A DNA stretch of 21,483 nucleotides from contig CAJUAH010000045.1 in assembly GCA_910584375.1 (NCBI GenBank), forward strand, positions 1 through 21,483. Direction: 5' to 3'. This stretch comes from an uncultured Acetatifactor sp. (lineage in GTDB: Bacteria; Bacillota; Clostridia; Lachnospirales; Lachnospiraceae). Numbering within the stretch: position 1 is the first letter of the stretch; each line of letters opens with the position of its first letter. The notes under the pieces were generated by a model. That model did not search any database, was not told where the DNA came from, and worked only from the letters and a program-made list of their open reading frames with translations. This document shows, piece after piece, positions 1 through 7,655 of the stretch. A program made the translations under genes and the position numbers.

Positions 1-768
1 AAAAAGCAGCATAATCTTTCAACTTTTTTTGTCCAAAGTATTGACATAGATCCAGCTGGGAAAGATAAAGTGGATTTGATCGAAAATGAGGAATATGGAT
101 ACTGTTCTCTCATCAAAGCGACAAATAACGTCTTGGAAAAGATGAAAATTGAAAATGTTACCAAAACGAAGGTGACCAGCACAAAGCGTATAGAAAAGAA
201 TTTGGTGGAAACAGTTCCGATGCGGGAGGCATTAATCAATGCTATAGTTCATAATGATTTTTCACGGGAAATCCCTCCGGTATTTGAGATTTTCAGTGAC
301 CGAATGGAGTTTACTTCCTATGGAGGCTTGATTCCTGGACAAAGCGAAAGAGATTTTTTTAGTTGTAGCAGTATGCCAAGAAATCGGGAACTGATGCGTG
401 TATTTAAAGATCTGGGTTTGGTGGAGCAGCTTGGGTCAGGAATGAGCCGTATCTTGAGAGTCTATGATAAAGATATATTTGAAATATCTGAACATTTTAT
501 AAAAGTTATTTTCCCGTTTTCATTCATGGAAGAGAATAATATGGATATTGGCGATGAAAATGGCGATGAAAATGGCGATGAAAATGGCGATGAAAAGCAA
601 ATTTTACTGATCTTAAGGGAGGAACCACGTATTACAGCCAGAAGAATAGGGGAAAAGACTGGATTCAGTACCAGAAAAGTCAGCCGAATCATTAAGAAAC
701 TGCGGGAATCGGGGAAAATTGTCCGCATAGGCTCCGATAGGAAAGGGTACTGGAAAATATGCCGATAG
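1..768 (+). CDS. AlbA_2/RecG-like ATP-binding transcriptional regulator, 3' part
   Basis: The reading frame is open from the first base, so this is the C-terminal 255 residues of a longer protein; the first in-frame start inside the window is GTG 70. Counting from the window edge, residues about 75-86 (REALINAIVHND) resemble the N-box of a GHKL-type ATPase and residues 139-151 (GLVEQLGSGMSRI) the glycine-rich G2 box. This matches the HATPase_c_4 domain that follows an AlbA_2 (Schlafen-like) domain in proteins often labelled RecG-like. A linker of four GDEN/GDEK repeats (residues 184-199) leads to a winged-helix domain (199-255; ITARRIGEKTGFSTRKVSRI), which suggests DNA binding. The family is common in mobile and defence regions and is thought to act in transcription control; the target is unknown. 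The missing N-terminus would be upstream of the window. Confidence 0.85.
   Translation, partial: KKQHNLSTFFVQSIDIDPAGKDKVDLIENEEYGYCSLIKATNNVLEKMKIENVTKTKVTSTKRIEKNLVETVPMREALINAIVHNDFSREIPPVFEIFSDRMEFTSYGGLIPGQSERDFFSCSSMPRNRELMRVFKDLGLVEQLGSGMSRILRVYDKDIFEISEHFIKVIFPFSFMEENNMDIGDENGDENGDENGDEKQILLILREEPRITARRIGEKTGFSTRKVSRIIKKLRESGKIVRIGSDRKGYWKICR
550..597 (+). repeat. 12-bp tandem repeat, four units, inside the regulator gene
   Basis: Four head-to-tail copies of GGCGATGAAAAT lie at 550-561, 562-573, 574-585 and 586-597, with the last base of the last copy changed to G. The unit length is a multiple of three, so copy changes keep frame and only lengthen or shorten the Gly-Asp-Glu-Asn linker between the ATPase-like and winged-helix domains. 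Confidence 0.95.
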
Positions 769-808
769 AAGAAGATATGTTCATGCAGGAGAGTATTATT
801 CGGAAAAA

Positions 809-1306
809 GTGGATAGTGAGAAATATTTCGTCAAGGCCTTGAGCAGTTACTTGCGGGATAAAATGGCGACTGCGGTGTATCATCTGACGGCAAGGCATTC
901 AGAGACGGTTCGGCGATGCGATTACGGGGATATGGCAAAGGAGTGTGTCGCTGCCTATGTGGAGGAAACTTTTACGAAATTGAAATGGCAGCATGATGTG
1001 TTTGATGCGGAGTACATAACAAAGAAAACCAAAGCCGATAGGGAATATGAGGAGGTGGTCAGGACGCTGAGCCGCATCTTGAAAGCATATGATGAAAGCG
1101 CAGAACGAAGGAGAAAAAGGGTATCACAAAAAAAGAACTCCTGTTCGTGCAACAAAGTATTGACAATGACATGCACAAAAAGTAGAATGGATACCAGGAG
1201 GTGCGGTAATGAGAAAATCAATATCAATCAGTATAAGAGTAAGCGAAGAGGAACTGGACAAATTCAGGCAGGCCGCCCGGCTGGAGTCGTATGCATCTTA
1301 CAGTGA
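809..1306 (+). CDS. hypothetical protein, probably a frameshifted remnant
   Basis: The 165-codon frame begins at GTG 809, with no well-placed ribosome binding site. Residues 1 to about 103 look like a real soluble, helix-rich protein (MDSEKYFVKALSSYLRDKM...), but I do not recognise the family. The last ~55 residues are rich in Cys, Lys and Arg, look unnatural, and overlap the next gene (1209-1382) in another frame. Two shifts would repair it. Near 783-793, ATG CAG GAG followed by an extra AG leads into YYSEKVDSEKYF. Near the A-runs at about 1111-1118, another frame reads KGITKKELLFVQQSIDND and stops at 1185. The intact gene may therefore have spanned 783-1185. It sits between the regulator and a ribbon-helix-helix gene, in AT-rich DNA typical of acquired regions. 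Function unknown. Confidence 0.5.
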   Translation: MDSEKYFVKALSSYLRDKMATAVYHLTARHSETVRRCDYGDMAKECVAAYVEETFTKLKWQHDVFDAEYITKKTKADREYEEVVRTLSRILKAYDESAERRRKRVSQKKNSCSCNKVLTMTCTKSRMDTRRCGNEKININQYKSKRRGTGQIQAGRPAGVVCILQ

Positions 1307-1382
1307 ATTTATCAGAAGAACTGCCTTGATCGAAGCTTCAAGAATAATTGATCAGAACACGGACAGGAGACATATATCATAA
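1209..1382 (+). CDS. small ribbon-helix-helix protein (antitoxin/MobC-like)
   Basis: A 57-residue frame starts at ATG 1209 behind a strong site (AGGAGGTG, about 1197-1203) and stops at TAA 1380. The protein starts with a short beta-strand-like run (KSISISIRVS, residues 3-12), then SEEELDKFRQAARLESY and a second helix (YSEFIRRTALIEASRII). That strand-helix-helix layout is typical of ribbon-helix-helix DNA-binding proteins such as DUF1778-type antitoxins and MobC relaxosome accessories. No toxin or relaxase gene is adjacent. It ends about 30 bp before the restriction-modification gene and could regulate it or be left over from a mobile element. The fold call is from pattern only. Confidence 0.7.
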   Translation: MRKSISISIRVSEEELDKFRQAARLESYASYSEFIRRTALIEASRIIDQNTDRRHIS

Positions 1383-1412
1383 GAAGATCCGTGGCAGATA
1401 AGGGGGATGCCG

Positions 1413-3860
1413 ATGGCCGGAACAAATGAAAGGTACGCTGAAGAACTCGTCAGAAGAGAAATGAAAATAGAGCTTGGAAACAACGGGTTTGGGCATGTAT
1501 ACGTACAGGGAGAGAAGTGTGCGGTGTCCGCAATTAATGATGCTTTAAGGCAAGCGGGAGGAAAACCTAAAGTATGTCCTTTATCCGACTACACACCCCG
1601 AACAGTTTCCACAAAAAGCGCAATGCCAGAATTTGTAATTACATTTAATTCGGATCTAAATACGGTTCTCGTTGTTGAATGTAAGAAAAGTATTTCTCAG
1701 CATGAAAGCGATGATAAAGATCAACCATCCAAATACGCGGTGGATGGCGTATTGTATTACGCAAAATATCTAAAAGAAGAGTTCAACGTAATCGCTGTCG
1801 CTGAAAGCGGAATCGACATTGATAAAATGTTAGTATCCACATTTTATTGGCCTAAAAATCAAAAGGACTATGTAGAATATGTAAAAATCCGCAATATTAT
1901 ATTAGAACCGGAAAACTATTTAAAGATGATCAGAGGAGAGAAGATCCAGAAAGCTTACAGCCTTGATACGATACAGGCAACCGCGGCCAATATGCATGAT
2001 TCACTGCGGATTAATAAAATGACAGAAAAGTTAAAGCCGCTATTTGTCGCAGGCATACTGTTGGCTTTGCAGGACGAATCGTTTTGCAACGATTACGATA
2101 AGCTGACAAGTTTCTCTTCCCTTTTAAACAACTGTTGTTCCGCTATAGAAAATGTATTGGATGATGGAGAGATAGAAAACAAAAAGATACAGGAAATAAA
2201 AAATAAATTCAGAGAAATTGACTCCGTTATAAAGCTGAAAGCCACGCCCCTGCAAGAAGATAATTCACTGCGTTGGTATATACAACAGCTCGAAATAAAA
2301 GTGAAACCAATGATGGATTATGTGGGAAATACCGTTGACGCTTTGGGCGTGTTTTACCATGAATTTATCAGCTATTCCTCAGGGGACGGAAATTCGTTGG
2401 GGATAGTTTTAACGCCGCAGCATCTGACCGAATTTATGGCGGAATTAATAAATATAGATAAGAATTCCAAGGTGGTGGACATTTGCTGCGGAAGCGGGGC
2501 CTTTTTGGTGACAGCCATGGGGAGAATGTTTAAGCAGGCTGTGTCAGACGAAGAAATCGAGTATATACGAAAAAACAGTTTATATGGTATAGAACAGGAT
2601 TCGGATATTCATACGCTTGCCCTGGCAAATATGATTATAAGAAAGGACGGGAAGTCACATATTTTACATGGAGATTGCTTTGATAAAGCAACTTTAGGTA
2701 AATTGAAAAATATGAAGGATACAGATGGCAAAACCATTGTTCTAAATAAGGGTTTGCTCAATCCCCCGTATTCTCAAAAAGACCACGTGGAACTGGAATT
2801 TGTAGAGCAGGAGCTTGATATTATAAGCCAGGGAGGGCAATTGGCGGTTGTCTGTCCTATGAGCTGTGCTATTGGAACGAAATACAAGGCTGAGCGCGCC
2901 CGCTTGATGAGCAAGCACACATTAAAAGCCGTTTTTTCAATGCCGGATGACATATTTTATGGAAATAACGCTTCGACAAACGTATGCGTAATGGTGTGGG
3001 AAGCCGGGACGCCGCATGATTCATCCGTATCTACTTTTTTTGGATATTGTAAGGACGATGGGTTCGTCAAGAGGAAAAAACTTGGAAGAATAGATGCGTT
3101 TAATAAGTGGGAAAAGATAAAAAACGAATGGCTTATGCTATATCGTGAAAAGGAAGAAAGGGAGGGATTGTCAACAAAAGCCAAGGTGAAATGCACAGAT
3201 GAGTGGTTATGCGAAGCATATATGAAGACGGATTTTTCAAAATTGACGGATGATGATTTTGATAAATCCATATTGGACTATCTGTCCTATGAGATAAAGA
3301 ACAATCCGGAACGAGTATTTTCCAATACCAATATGCATTCTAAAGCTGTCAAACTGAAGAAAAAAATTAAGTATGAAGAATTTAAGGTACAAGACATTTT
3401 CAGAATACAAAATGGCAGGGGTGTCACCAAAGATGAAATCGCCGAGTTCCCCGGTAATATTGAAGCAATACAGAGCGGCGCGGATAACAATGCTGTTTTA
3501 GGCAAATTGGATGAGGAATATTGTAAACAGTCCCATTACCAAATCATAAAGGAACCGTGCTTAAGTGTGGCACGGTCCGGGACGGCGGGCTTTGTCGCGT
3601 ACCATGAAACGCCGTGCGTTATAGGAGATTCCGCAAAGGCTTTGATTTTGAAAGATAAATCAAAAAAATCCATATATGTTTACATGTATCTTCGCACGGT
3701 TTTGATGGCGAATAAGTACAAATATGCATACGGGAGGAAGGTTACGGAGGAAAAATATTATAAAGATACGATTGTCTTACCGGTAGTTAAAAAAGGCGCA
3801 CCCGACTGGAAATATATGGAGGACTATATTAAGCAATTACCGTATGGGGATAAATTATAG
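1413..3860 (+). CDS. single-chain restriction-modification enzyme (type IIG/IIB-like: nuclease, N6-adenine methylase, TRD)
   Basis: This 815-residue protein should cut and methylate DNA at the same site. Residue numbers here count from the upstream ATG at 1407. The N-terminal part has a PD-(D/E)XK-like core: PEF at 74-76, then VVECKK at 89-94. The methylase domain follows, with TPQHL near 336, the SAM-binding motif DICCGSGAF (358-366) and the catalytic motif NPPY (452-455), as in HsdM-type N6-adenine methylases. The tail from about 655 (EEFKVQDIFRIQNGRGV...) resembles a single target-recognition domain of an HsdS subunit. No separate hsdR or hsdS lies nearby, which fits a self-contained enzyme. 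ATG 1413 is preferred over ATG 1407 because AAGGGGG (1400-1406) abuts 1407 but is well spaced from 1413. The gene is AT-rich compared with everything after 3868, suggesting transfer. A phage-defence role is inferred. Confidence 0.88.
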   Translation: MAGTNERYAEELVRREMKIELGNNGFGHVYVQGEKCAVSAINDALRQAGGKPKVCPLSDYTPRTVSTKSAMPEFVITFNSDLNTVLVVECKKSISQHESDDKDQPSKYAVDGVLYYAKYLKEEFNVIAVAESGIDIDKMLVSTFYWPKNQKDYVEYVKIRNIILEPENYLKMIRGEKIQKAYSLDTIQATAANMHDSLRINKMTEKLKPLFVAGILLALQDESFCNDYDKLTSFSSLLNNCCSAIENVLDDGEIENKKIQEIKNKFREIDSVIKLKATPLQEDNSLRWYIQQLEIKVKPMMDYVGNTVDALGVFYHEFISYSSGDGNSLGIVLTPQHLTEFMAELINIDKNSKVVDICCGSGAFLVTAMGRMFKQAVSDEEIEYIRKNSLYGIEQDSDIHTLALANMIIRKDGKSHILHGDCFDKATLGKLKNMKDTDGKTIVLNKGLLNPPYSQKDHVELEFVEQELDIISQGGQLAVVCPMSCAIGTKYKAERARLMSKHTLKAVFSMPDDIFYGNNASTNVCVMVWEAGTPHDSSVSTFFGYCKDDGFVKRKKLGRIDAFNKWEKIKNEWLMLYREKEEREGLSTKAKVKCTDEWLCEAYMKTDFSKLTDDDFDKSILDYLSYEIKNNPERVFSNTNMHSKAVKLKKKIKYEEFKVQDIFRIQNGRGVTKDEIAEFPGNIEAIQSGADNNAVLGKLDEEYCKQSHYQIIKEPCLSVARSGTAGFVAYHETPCVIGDSAKALILKDKSKKSIYVYMYLRTVLMANKYKYAYGRKVTEEKYYKDTIVLPVVKKGAPDWKYMEDYIKQLPYGDKL

Positions 3861-3867
3861 TCTACAT

Positions 3868-4815
3868 TCAGATATACCCCAGGCTCCGCAGTACAAACAG
3901 AAACACCGTCAACGTCACGGAGCTCAGGAAGGTGGTGGCCACCACTACGCTGGAGGTCAGCGTCCCCTCATGTCCCATATTTTTAGCCATGATATAGCAG
4001 CTCACCGTGGTGGGCGCGCCCAGCATGACCAGCAGAGCCACCAGCATTTCTTCCCGGAAACCCAGCCGGATGGCAAGGGGCAGGAAGAGGGCGGGCTGAA
4101 CCACCAGCTTTAACAAGGTGGCCACGGCGGTGGGCTTTAGCTGGGCCAGCGCTTTTCGGCCCTCGAAACCTGCTCCCAGGCCGATCAGAGCCAGCGGGGT
4201 GGCCAGCACGGAGATATTGTTTACGGTCTTGGTCACGATCACCGGGAAGGAGATCTGGCAGGCACTGACGACCATGCCCAGCAGGATCCCCAGGATAATG
4301 GGATTCCTGGCGATATCCAGCAGAGATTTTTTCAGGGCTTTCCGGGAAAAACCGTGGGAAGACGGGCCGGTAAAGGACAGGATCAGTACCGCCGCGATAT
4401 TATACAGGGGAACGGTGCCGATAATCATCAGCGGCGCCATACCCGAAGTGCCGTATATATTCTGAATAAACGCGATGCCCAGCACCGCCGCGCTGCTGCG
4501 GTAGGAGGCCTGGACAAACTCTCCCAGCCGTGTTCTGTCACGGTATAGCAGTCCCGCCGTCAGCCATATGACGACGATACAGGTCAGCGTTCCCAGAAAG
4601 CAGAAACACACATATTTGGTGTCCCAAACGCTGTAAAAGTCGGATTCTGCGATATCCCTGAACAGCAGCACAGGGAGAGTGATTTTATAATTGAAGGAGT
4701 TCAGTGTCCTGATAAACGGCTCGTCCACCACATGCAGCAGGCGTAGCACATAGCCGATGACCATGACCAGGAAGATGGGAACCGTGGCATTCAGACTGAA
4801 AATCAATTGTTCCAT
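3868..4815 (-). CDS. AEC (auxin efflux carrier) family transporter
   Basis: A 315-residue, very hydrophobic membrane protein of the Mem_trans/AEC family, whose bacterial members export or take up organic acids such as malate; the substrate here cannot be told. The start MEQLIFSLNATVPIFLVMVIGY is typical of the family. Other family-like stretches are NSFNYKITLPVLLFRDIAES, NPIILGILLGMV, ATPLALIGLGAGFE and the C-terminal MLGAPTTVSCYIMAKNMG. ATG at 4815 is chosen because GGAGATTAAAGAAAGG lies just upstream on the minus strand; a longer frame reaching 4878 adds a basic, unlikely leader. It is tail to tail with the restriction-modification gene, with 7 bp between stop codons. It appears monocistronic. 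Confidence 0.9.
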   Translation of the reverse strand: MEQLIFSLNATVPIFLVMVIGYVLRLLHVVDEPFIRTLNSFNYKITLPVLLFRDIAESDFYSVWDTKYVCFCFLGTLTCIVVIWLTAGLLYRDRTRLGEFVQASYRSSAAVLGIAFIQNIYGTSGMAPLMIIGTVPLYNIAAVLILSFTGPSSHGFSRKALKKSLLDIARNPIILGILLGMVVSACQISFPVIVTKTVNNISVLATPLALIGLGAGFEGRKALAQLKPTAVATLLKLVVQPALFLPLAIRLGFREEMLVALLVMLGAPTTVSCYIMAKNMGHEGTLTSSVVVATTFLSSVTLTVFLFVLRSLGYI

Positions 4816-4959
4816 ATGTATCAGACCTTTCTTTAATCTCCTTACACAACGGGGCAATGAGCCGGGCGGATATAACATGTCTTCAGGCGTCAGCCCTGAG
4901 ACCCTGCGCGGTTCGTGCCGCAGATTTACCGCGCCATCAGCGTGTGAAACGAAATATGG

Positions 4960-4995
4960 CCGTGGACACGGCGGGAGCGTTCGCTAACGCCACGG
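4960..4995. other. nested inverted repeat between the AEC and Mrr genes
   Basis: The outer arms CCGTGG (4960-4965) and CCACGG (4990-4995) enclose a second perfect arm pair, GCGTT (4977-4981) and AACGC (4986-4990). An alternative local hairpin, GCCGTG with CACGGC, overlaps the left arm. No T-run follows directly, so it is not a clear terminator. It sits in the 298-bp gap between two divergent genes, in which I see no other gene. Confidence 0.5.
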
Positions 4996-5031
4996 ATAAT
5001 CATAGGACAATTCCTGGAGAAAATCAAGTCA

Positions 5032-5060
5032 TTGCTTTTTTCTTTTAATATGAGTAAAAT
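5032..5060 (+). promoter_or_regulatory. possible promoter for the Mrr-type gene
   Basis: TTGCTT (5032-5037) and TAAAAT (5055-5060) are separated by 17 bp and lie about 55 bp before the chosen start. A TTGACA at 5072-5077 has no good -10 partner at normal spacing. Confidence 0.45.
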
Positions 5061-5113
5061 ATACATATATTTTGACAAAAACTGTATATATTTCAGGCAG
5101 ATACAGGAGTGAG

Positions 5114-5575
5114 ATGGCGGAAATGGGAATATATGTGGGTATAGGACTGCCGGCGCTGACGGCATTGATATTGGGGATCATATGGTTGCGGCGGTTATTC
5201 CTTCGCAGACGTCCCGGCGATATGGACTTGATGGAAGGGCATGAGTTTGAGCATTACTGCGCGGACCTGCTGCGCCGGGCAGGCTTTCTGGAGGTGGAAG
5301 TCACCCGGGGCAGCGGGGATTACGGAGTGGATATTCTGGCGGAGCTGGGCGGCGTGACCTATGCCGTCCAGTGCAAACGCTATGACGGGCCTGTGGGGGT
5401 GAAAGCCGTACAGGAAGTCTATGCGGGGCGGGACTACTATGACTGTATGGTGGGCGCAGTGATGACCAACCAGTATTTCACCCGCCCCGCAGTGGAGGTG
5501 GCCCGTAAACTGAAGATCCTGCTGTGGGATCGGGGATATCTGGAAAGCATGCTGGAAGACATTGATCAGGAGTAG
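5114..5575 (+). CDS. membrane-anchored Mrr-type restriction endonuclease domain protein
   Basis: A 153-residue protein with one N-terminal membrane segment (about residues 6-27), a basic stop-transfer stretch (RRLFLRRR), then an Mrr_cat-type nuclease fold. Visible core residues are the helix around E43/E45, GDYGVD (D73) and QCK (Q86, K88), the D...QxK form of the PD-(D/E)XK site. Family members cleave DNA, often methylated DNA, but the small membrane-tethered versions are largely uncharacterised. ATG 5114 is chosen because AGGAG (5105-5109) precedes it; a TTG at 5072 in frame has no such site. Its stop lies 4 bp from the stop of the convergent peptidase-like gene. A nuclease on the inner face of the membrane could act on incoming DNA; this is inference. 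Confidence 0.85.
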   Translation: MAEMGIYVGIGLPALTALILGIIWLRRLFLRRRPGDMDLMEGHEFEHYCADLLRRAGFLEVEVTRGSGDYGVDILAELGGVTYAVQCKRYDGPVGVKAVQEVYAGRDYYDCMVGAVMTNQYFTRPAVEVARKLKILLWDRGYLESMLEDIDQE

Positions 5576-5579
5576 CGCA

Positions 5580-7418
5580 TTAAGTGTCCAGCGCCTGCTC
5601 CAGACCGGAAAAATCCGACGGTCCCATATTCAGGAAAAAAGTGTGAAAACGTAAGTCGCTGTAGTCCGCTCCCCACAGGGCGCGGGCTTTTTGCTGCAAC
5701 GCCAGTACTTCCAGATATCCCACATAATATTGGGGATAATTGGCGGGCTCTTCCGCGATGTAAATGTATATGGACTGAGCGGCTTTGGGATCGCTGATTC
5801 CGAAGTTGCTCAGTATGGCGGCGACCTGTTCCGGAGACGCCCCGTCATAGTGGATCATCAGATCCAGCAGGGAATAGAGACAGAGCAGCAGACTGCGATT
5901 GGCTTTTTCAGCCTGAATATACCAGACTGCCTCCGGCTGTCCGTTTTCCCGCATCAGATCACAGGCATAGTCGTAGGCGATAAACTCCGTATACAGCGCC
6001 CAGCCCTCCTGATATCCCCCATAGGAGAGAAGCTGGCGCACCGGATGAGTGTCCTGTGCGGTCATATAGCGTCGGCTGTATACAGACTGATACAGATGGC
6101 CAGGATATCCTTCGTGGGCAAGGGTGGCGTACAGTTCCAGAACATCCGGCATCTCCTGTTCGTTGACGTAGATCACATTGGAGGAGGTATCGTCCAGCGG
6201 GGGCGTCAAATAAAAAGCAGGGGCGCAGTAATCCGCCAGGGAATCGGAAACGGCTTTGACCGCCACGGCAGGGGTGTCCAGGCCGTCTATTGTCAGACCG
6301 GGAAAATCCGCAGCCATCCGGTGTTGCAGATCCGCCAGCATCTGCTCCGGTTCCTCATAGGGAAAGGCAGAAAGACATTGTTCCCTGGCGGAGGGAAGGG
6401 CGCAGGCGGGATGCTGCGCTACCAATTGGCGCAGGGTGTTCAGCTGGAGCAGCAGTTGTTCTTTCAGCATATCGTACAGCTCTTCGGGAGGGCGATAACT
6501 TCCGGTTCTGGCAATCAACAACTGCCGATAGTATTCCTGTCCTTCGGGATAGGTCGCCAGACCTCTGGGCTGCTCCTGCCCGGCGCTGTCCTGGGCGGCG
6601 AGCTGTTCCAGCCCCCGATCCAATCGTTCATAGGCGGGGAGCAGTACGTTTGCGAGCAGCTCTTCGTTGCGGCGGATCGCGTTTAGGGCTGTTTCCCGGT
6701 CGATACCCTGGCGGATATACAGTTCGTTGATTCGTTCCTGAAAGGTGGTCTGGAGAAAATGACTGTTTTGCGTCAGGCTTTCCGCCGTCAGGATCCGCCT
6801 GCACTGACGGCGCACTTTTTCCAGAGAGATACGGCTCATGGACAGTCCCGCCGCTTTTTTTTCCTGCTCATAGACCAACAGGCTGTCATAATAATCTCCG
6901 GTTTGTGCAAGCAGATTGAGATAGTCTTCCACATCCTGGGTGGTGCGGAAAGTGTATTCGGCCAGCAGAATGGGCAGTTGACTCTGCATGCCGGAGGCAG
7001 GGGAGAGAGGCTCGTCATAGTAGGCGTGGGACTGCATGGCCAGAGAGTTGTCGAGAGAGAGGGCCAGCAGGCGGCGAGTGTAGGCATCTTCCGGGCGCAG
7101 CCCTCTGTCGGACAGTCCTGCCCAGAGAGACGCCTGTCCCTGCAATTCATCCAGTTGAGACTCCCTGTTTCCGGGCGTATAGCCGGGCAGCAGCGGGGTA
7201 TAGTCGTCTATACCGTAATTCTCCGGATAGGCAATGGTGTAATGCATGTTCAGAGTGTTATGTATCATTTCCTGCAGGAACAATTCTTCCGCGGCGTGTT
7301 GATATTTTTCCTTATTGCGGCTCGGGCCCGACAGAAACAGTGTCAGGGCGGCAAAGGACAACAGTAGTCCGGCTCCCGCCAGCAGCTGCCGCCAGGTGAG
7401 CATTTGATGTTTTTTCAA
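5580..7418 (-). CDS. DUF885 family membrane-anchored metallopeptidase-like protein
   Basis: A 612-residue protein with an N-terminal hydrophobic segment (residues 12-30) that should export or anchor it outside the cell. The DUF885 hallmark is present: HEGYPGH at 435-441, followed by EGWALYTE at 471-478, whose E471 is a plausible third zinc ligand. DUF885 proteins resemble zinc peptidases (gluzincin-like), but few have a proven substrate. Length fits the family. The start is TTG 7418, supported by GGGAG at 7425-7429 with 6 bp spacing; the next ATG (7403) is too far from it. A perfect TATAAT on the minus strand at 7453-7448 could be its -10, but no good -35 is seen. It diverges from the pentose operon, sharing the region with its palindromes. 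Confidence 0.87.
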   Translation of the reverse strand: MKKHQMLTWRQLLAGAGLLLSFAALTLFLSGPSRNKEKYQHAAEELFLQEMIHNTLNMHYTIAYPENYGIDDYTPLLPGYTPGNRESQLDELQGQASLWAGLSDRGLRPEDAYTRRLLALSLDNSLAMQSHAYYDEPLSPASGMQSQLPILLAEYTFRTTQDVEDYLNLLAQTGDYYDSLLVYEQEKKAAGLSMSRISLEKVRRQCRRILTAESLTQNSHFLQTTFQERINELYIRQGIDRETALNAIRRNEELLANVLLPAYERLDRGLEQLAAQDSAGQEQPRGLATYPEGQEYYRQLLIARTGSYRPPEELYDMLKEQLLLQLNTLRQLVAQHPACALPSAREQCLSAFPYEEPEQMLADLQHRMAADFPGLTIDGLDTPAVAVKAVSDSLADYCAPAFYLTPPLDDTSSNVIYVNEQEMPDVLELYATLAHEGYPGHLYQSVYSRRYMTAQDTHPVRQLLSYGGYQEGWALYTEFIAYDYACDLMRENGQPEAVWYIQAEKANRSLLLCLYSLLDLMIHYDGASPEQVAAILSNFGISDPKAAQSIYIYIAEEPANYPQYYVGYLEVLALQQKARALWGADYSDLRFHTFFLNMGPSDFSGLEQALDT

Positions 7419-7503
7419 GGCAGACTCCCGATAACAGATATTGGTGTATTATATGCGGGATGAATTGTCCATCATGCAGGGAGAGTCGGCGGTGCTTTTA
7501 ACA

Positions 7504-7545
7504 GTCAATGCTAAAATGATTAAAATTTTAGTAAAGCATATTGAC
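7504..7545. promoter_or_regulatory. palindromic operator candidate overlapping the kinase promoter
   Basis: The outer arms GTCAATGCT (7504-7512) and AGCATATTGAC (7535-7545) are inverted repeats with a 2-base offset. Inside lies a perfect 7-bp repeat, CTAAAAT/ATTTTAG (7511-7531). The right arm covers the -35 box of the plus-strand promoter, the usual place for a repressor site. No copy of the Bacillus AraR-type box (ATTTGTACGTACAAAT) was seen. The binding protein is unknown. Confidence 0.6.
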
Positions 7546-7570
7546 CGCAACGGGCAAAAGGTTCTATACT
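7541..7570 (+). promoter_or_regulatory. promoter of the kinase-araD operon
   Basis: TTGACC (7541-7546) and TATACT (7565-7570) are 18 bp apart, close to the sigma-A consensus, about 85 bp before the kinase start. The -35 box lies inside the palindrome described at 7504-7545. Confidence 0.8.
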
Positions 7571-7615
7571 GAAAATGTGAATCACCCGTGCGATTGCAGG
7601 GGACAGGCGTAACAA

Positions 7616-7631
7616 AAGTTCTGATGAACTT
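7616..7631. promoter_or_regulatory. second palindrome in the kinase leader
   Basis: AAGTTCTGATGAACTT has perfect 6-bp arms around TGAT. It lies downstream of the predicted transcription start and 13 bp before the ribosome binding site AGGAGGG, so it could be an operator or a small leader hairpin. Confidence 0.5.
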
Positions 7632-7655
7632 AATTATAATTATAGGAGGGAAAAA

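Noticed and set aside
5072..5113. TTG 5072 as the start of the Mrr-type protein
   Set aside because: There is no ribosome binding site upstream, while ATG 5114 has AGGAG close by and begins a normal membrane segment.
5691..6686. 331-codon plus-strand frame opposite the DUF885 gene
   Set aside because: The minus strand encodes the HEGYPGH/EGW motifs; the plus frame has low-quality, Gly/Gln/Arg-rich sequence.
7419..7655. AraR-type operator of the Bacillus kind
   Set aside because: No ATTTGTACGTACAAAT-like sequence is present; the palindromes there differ.
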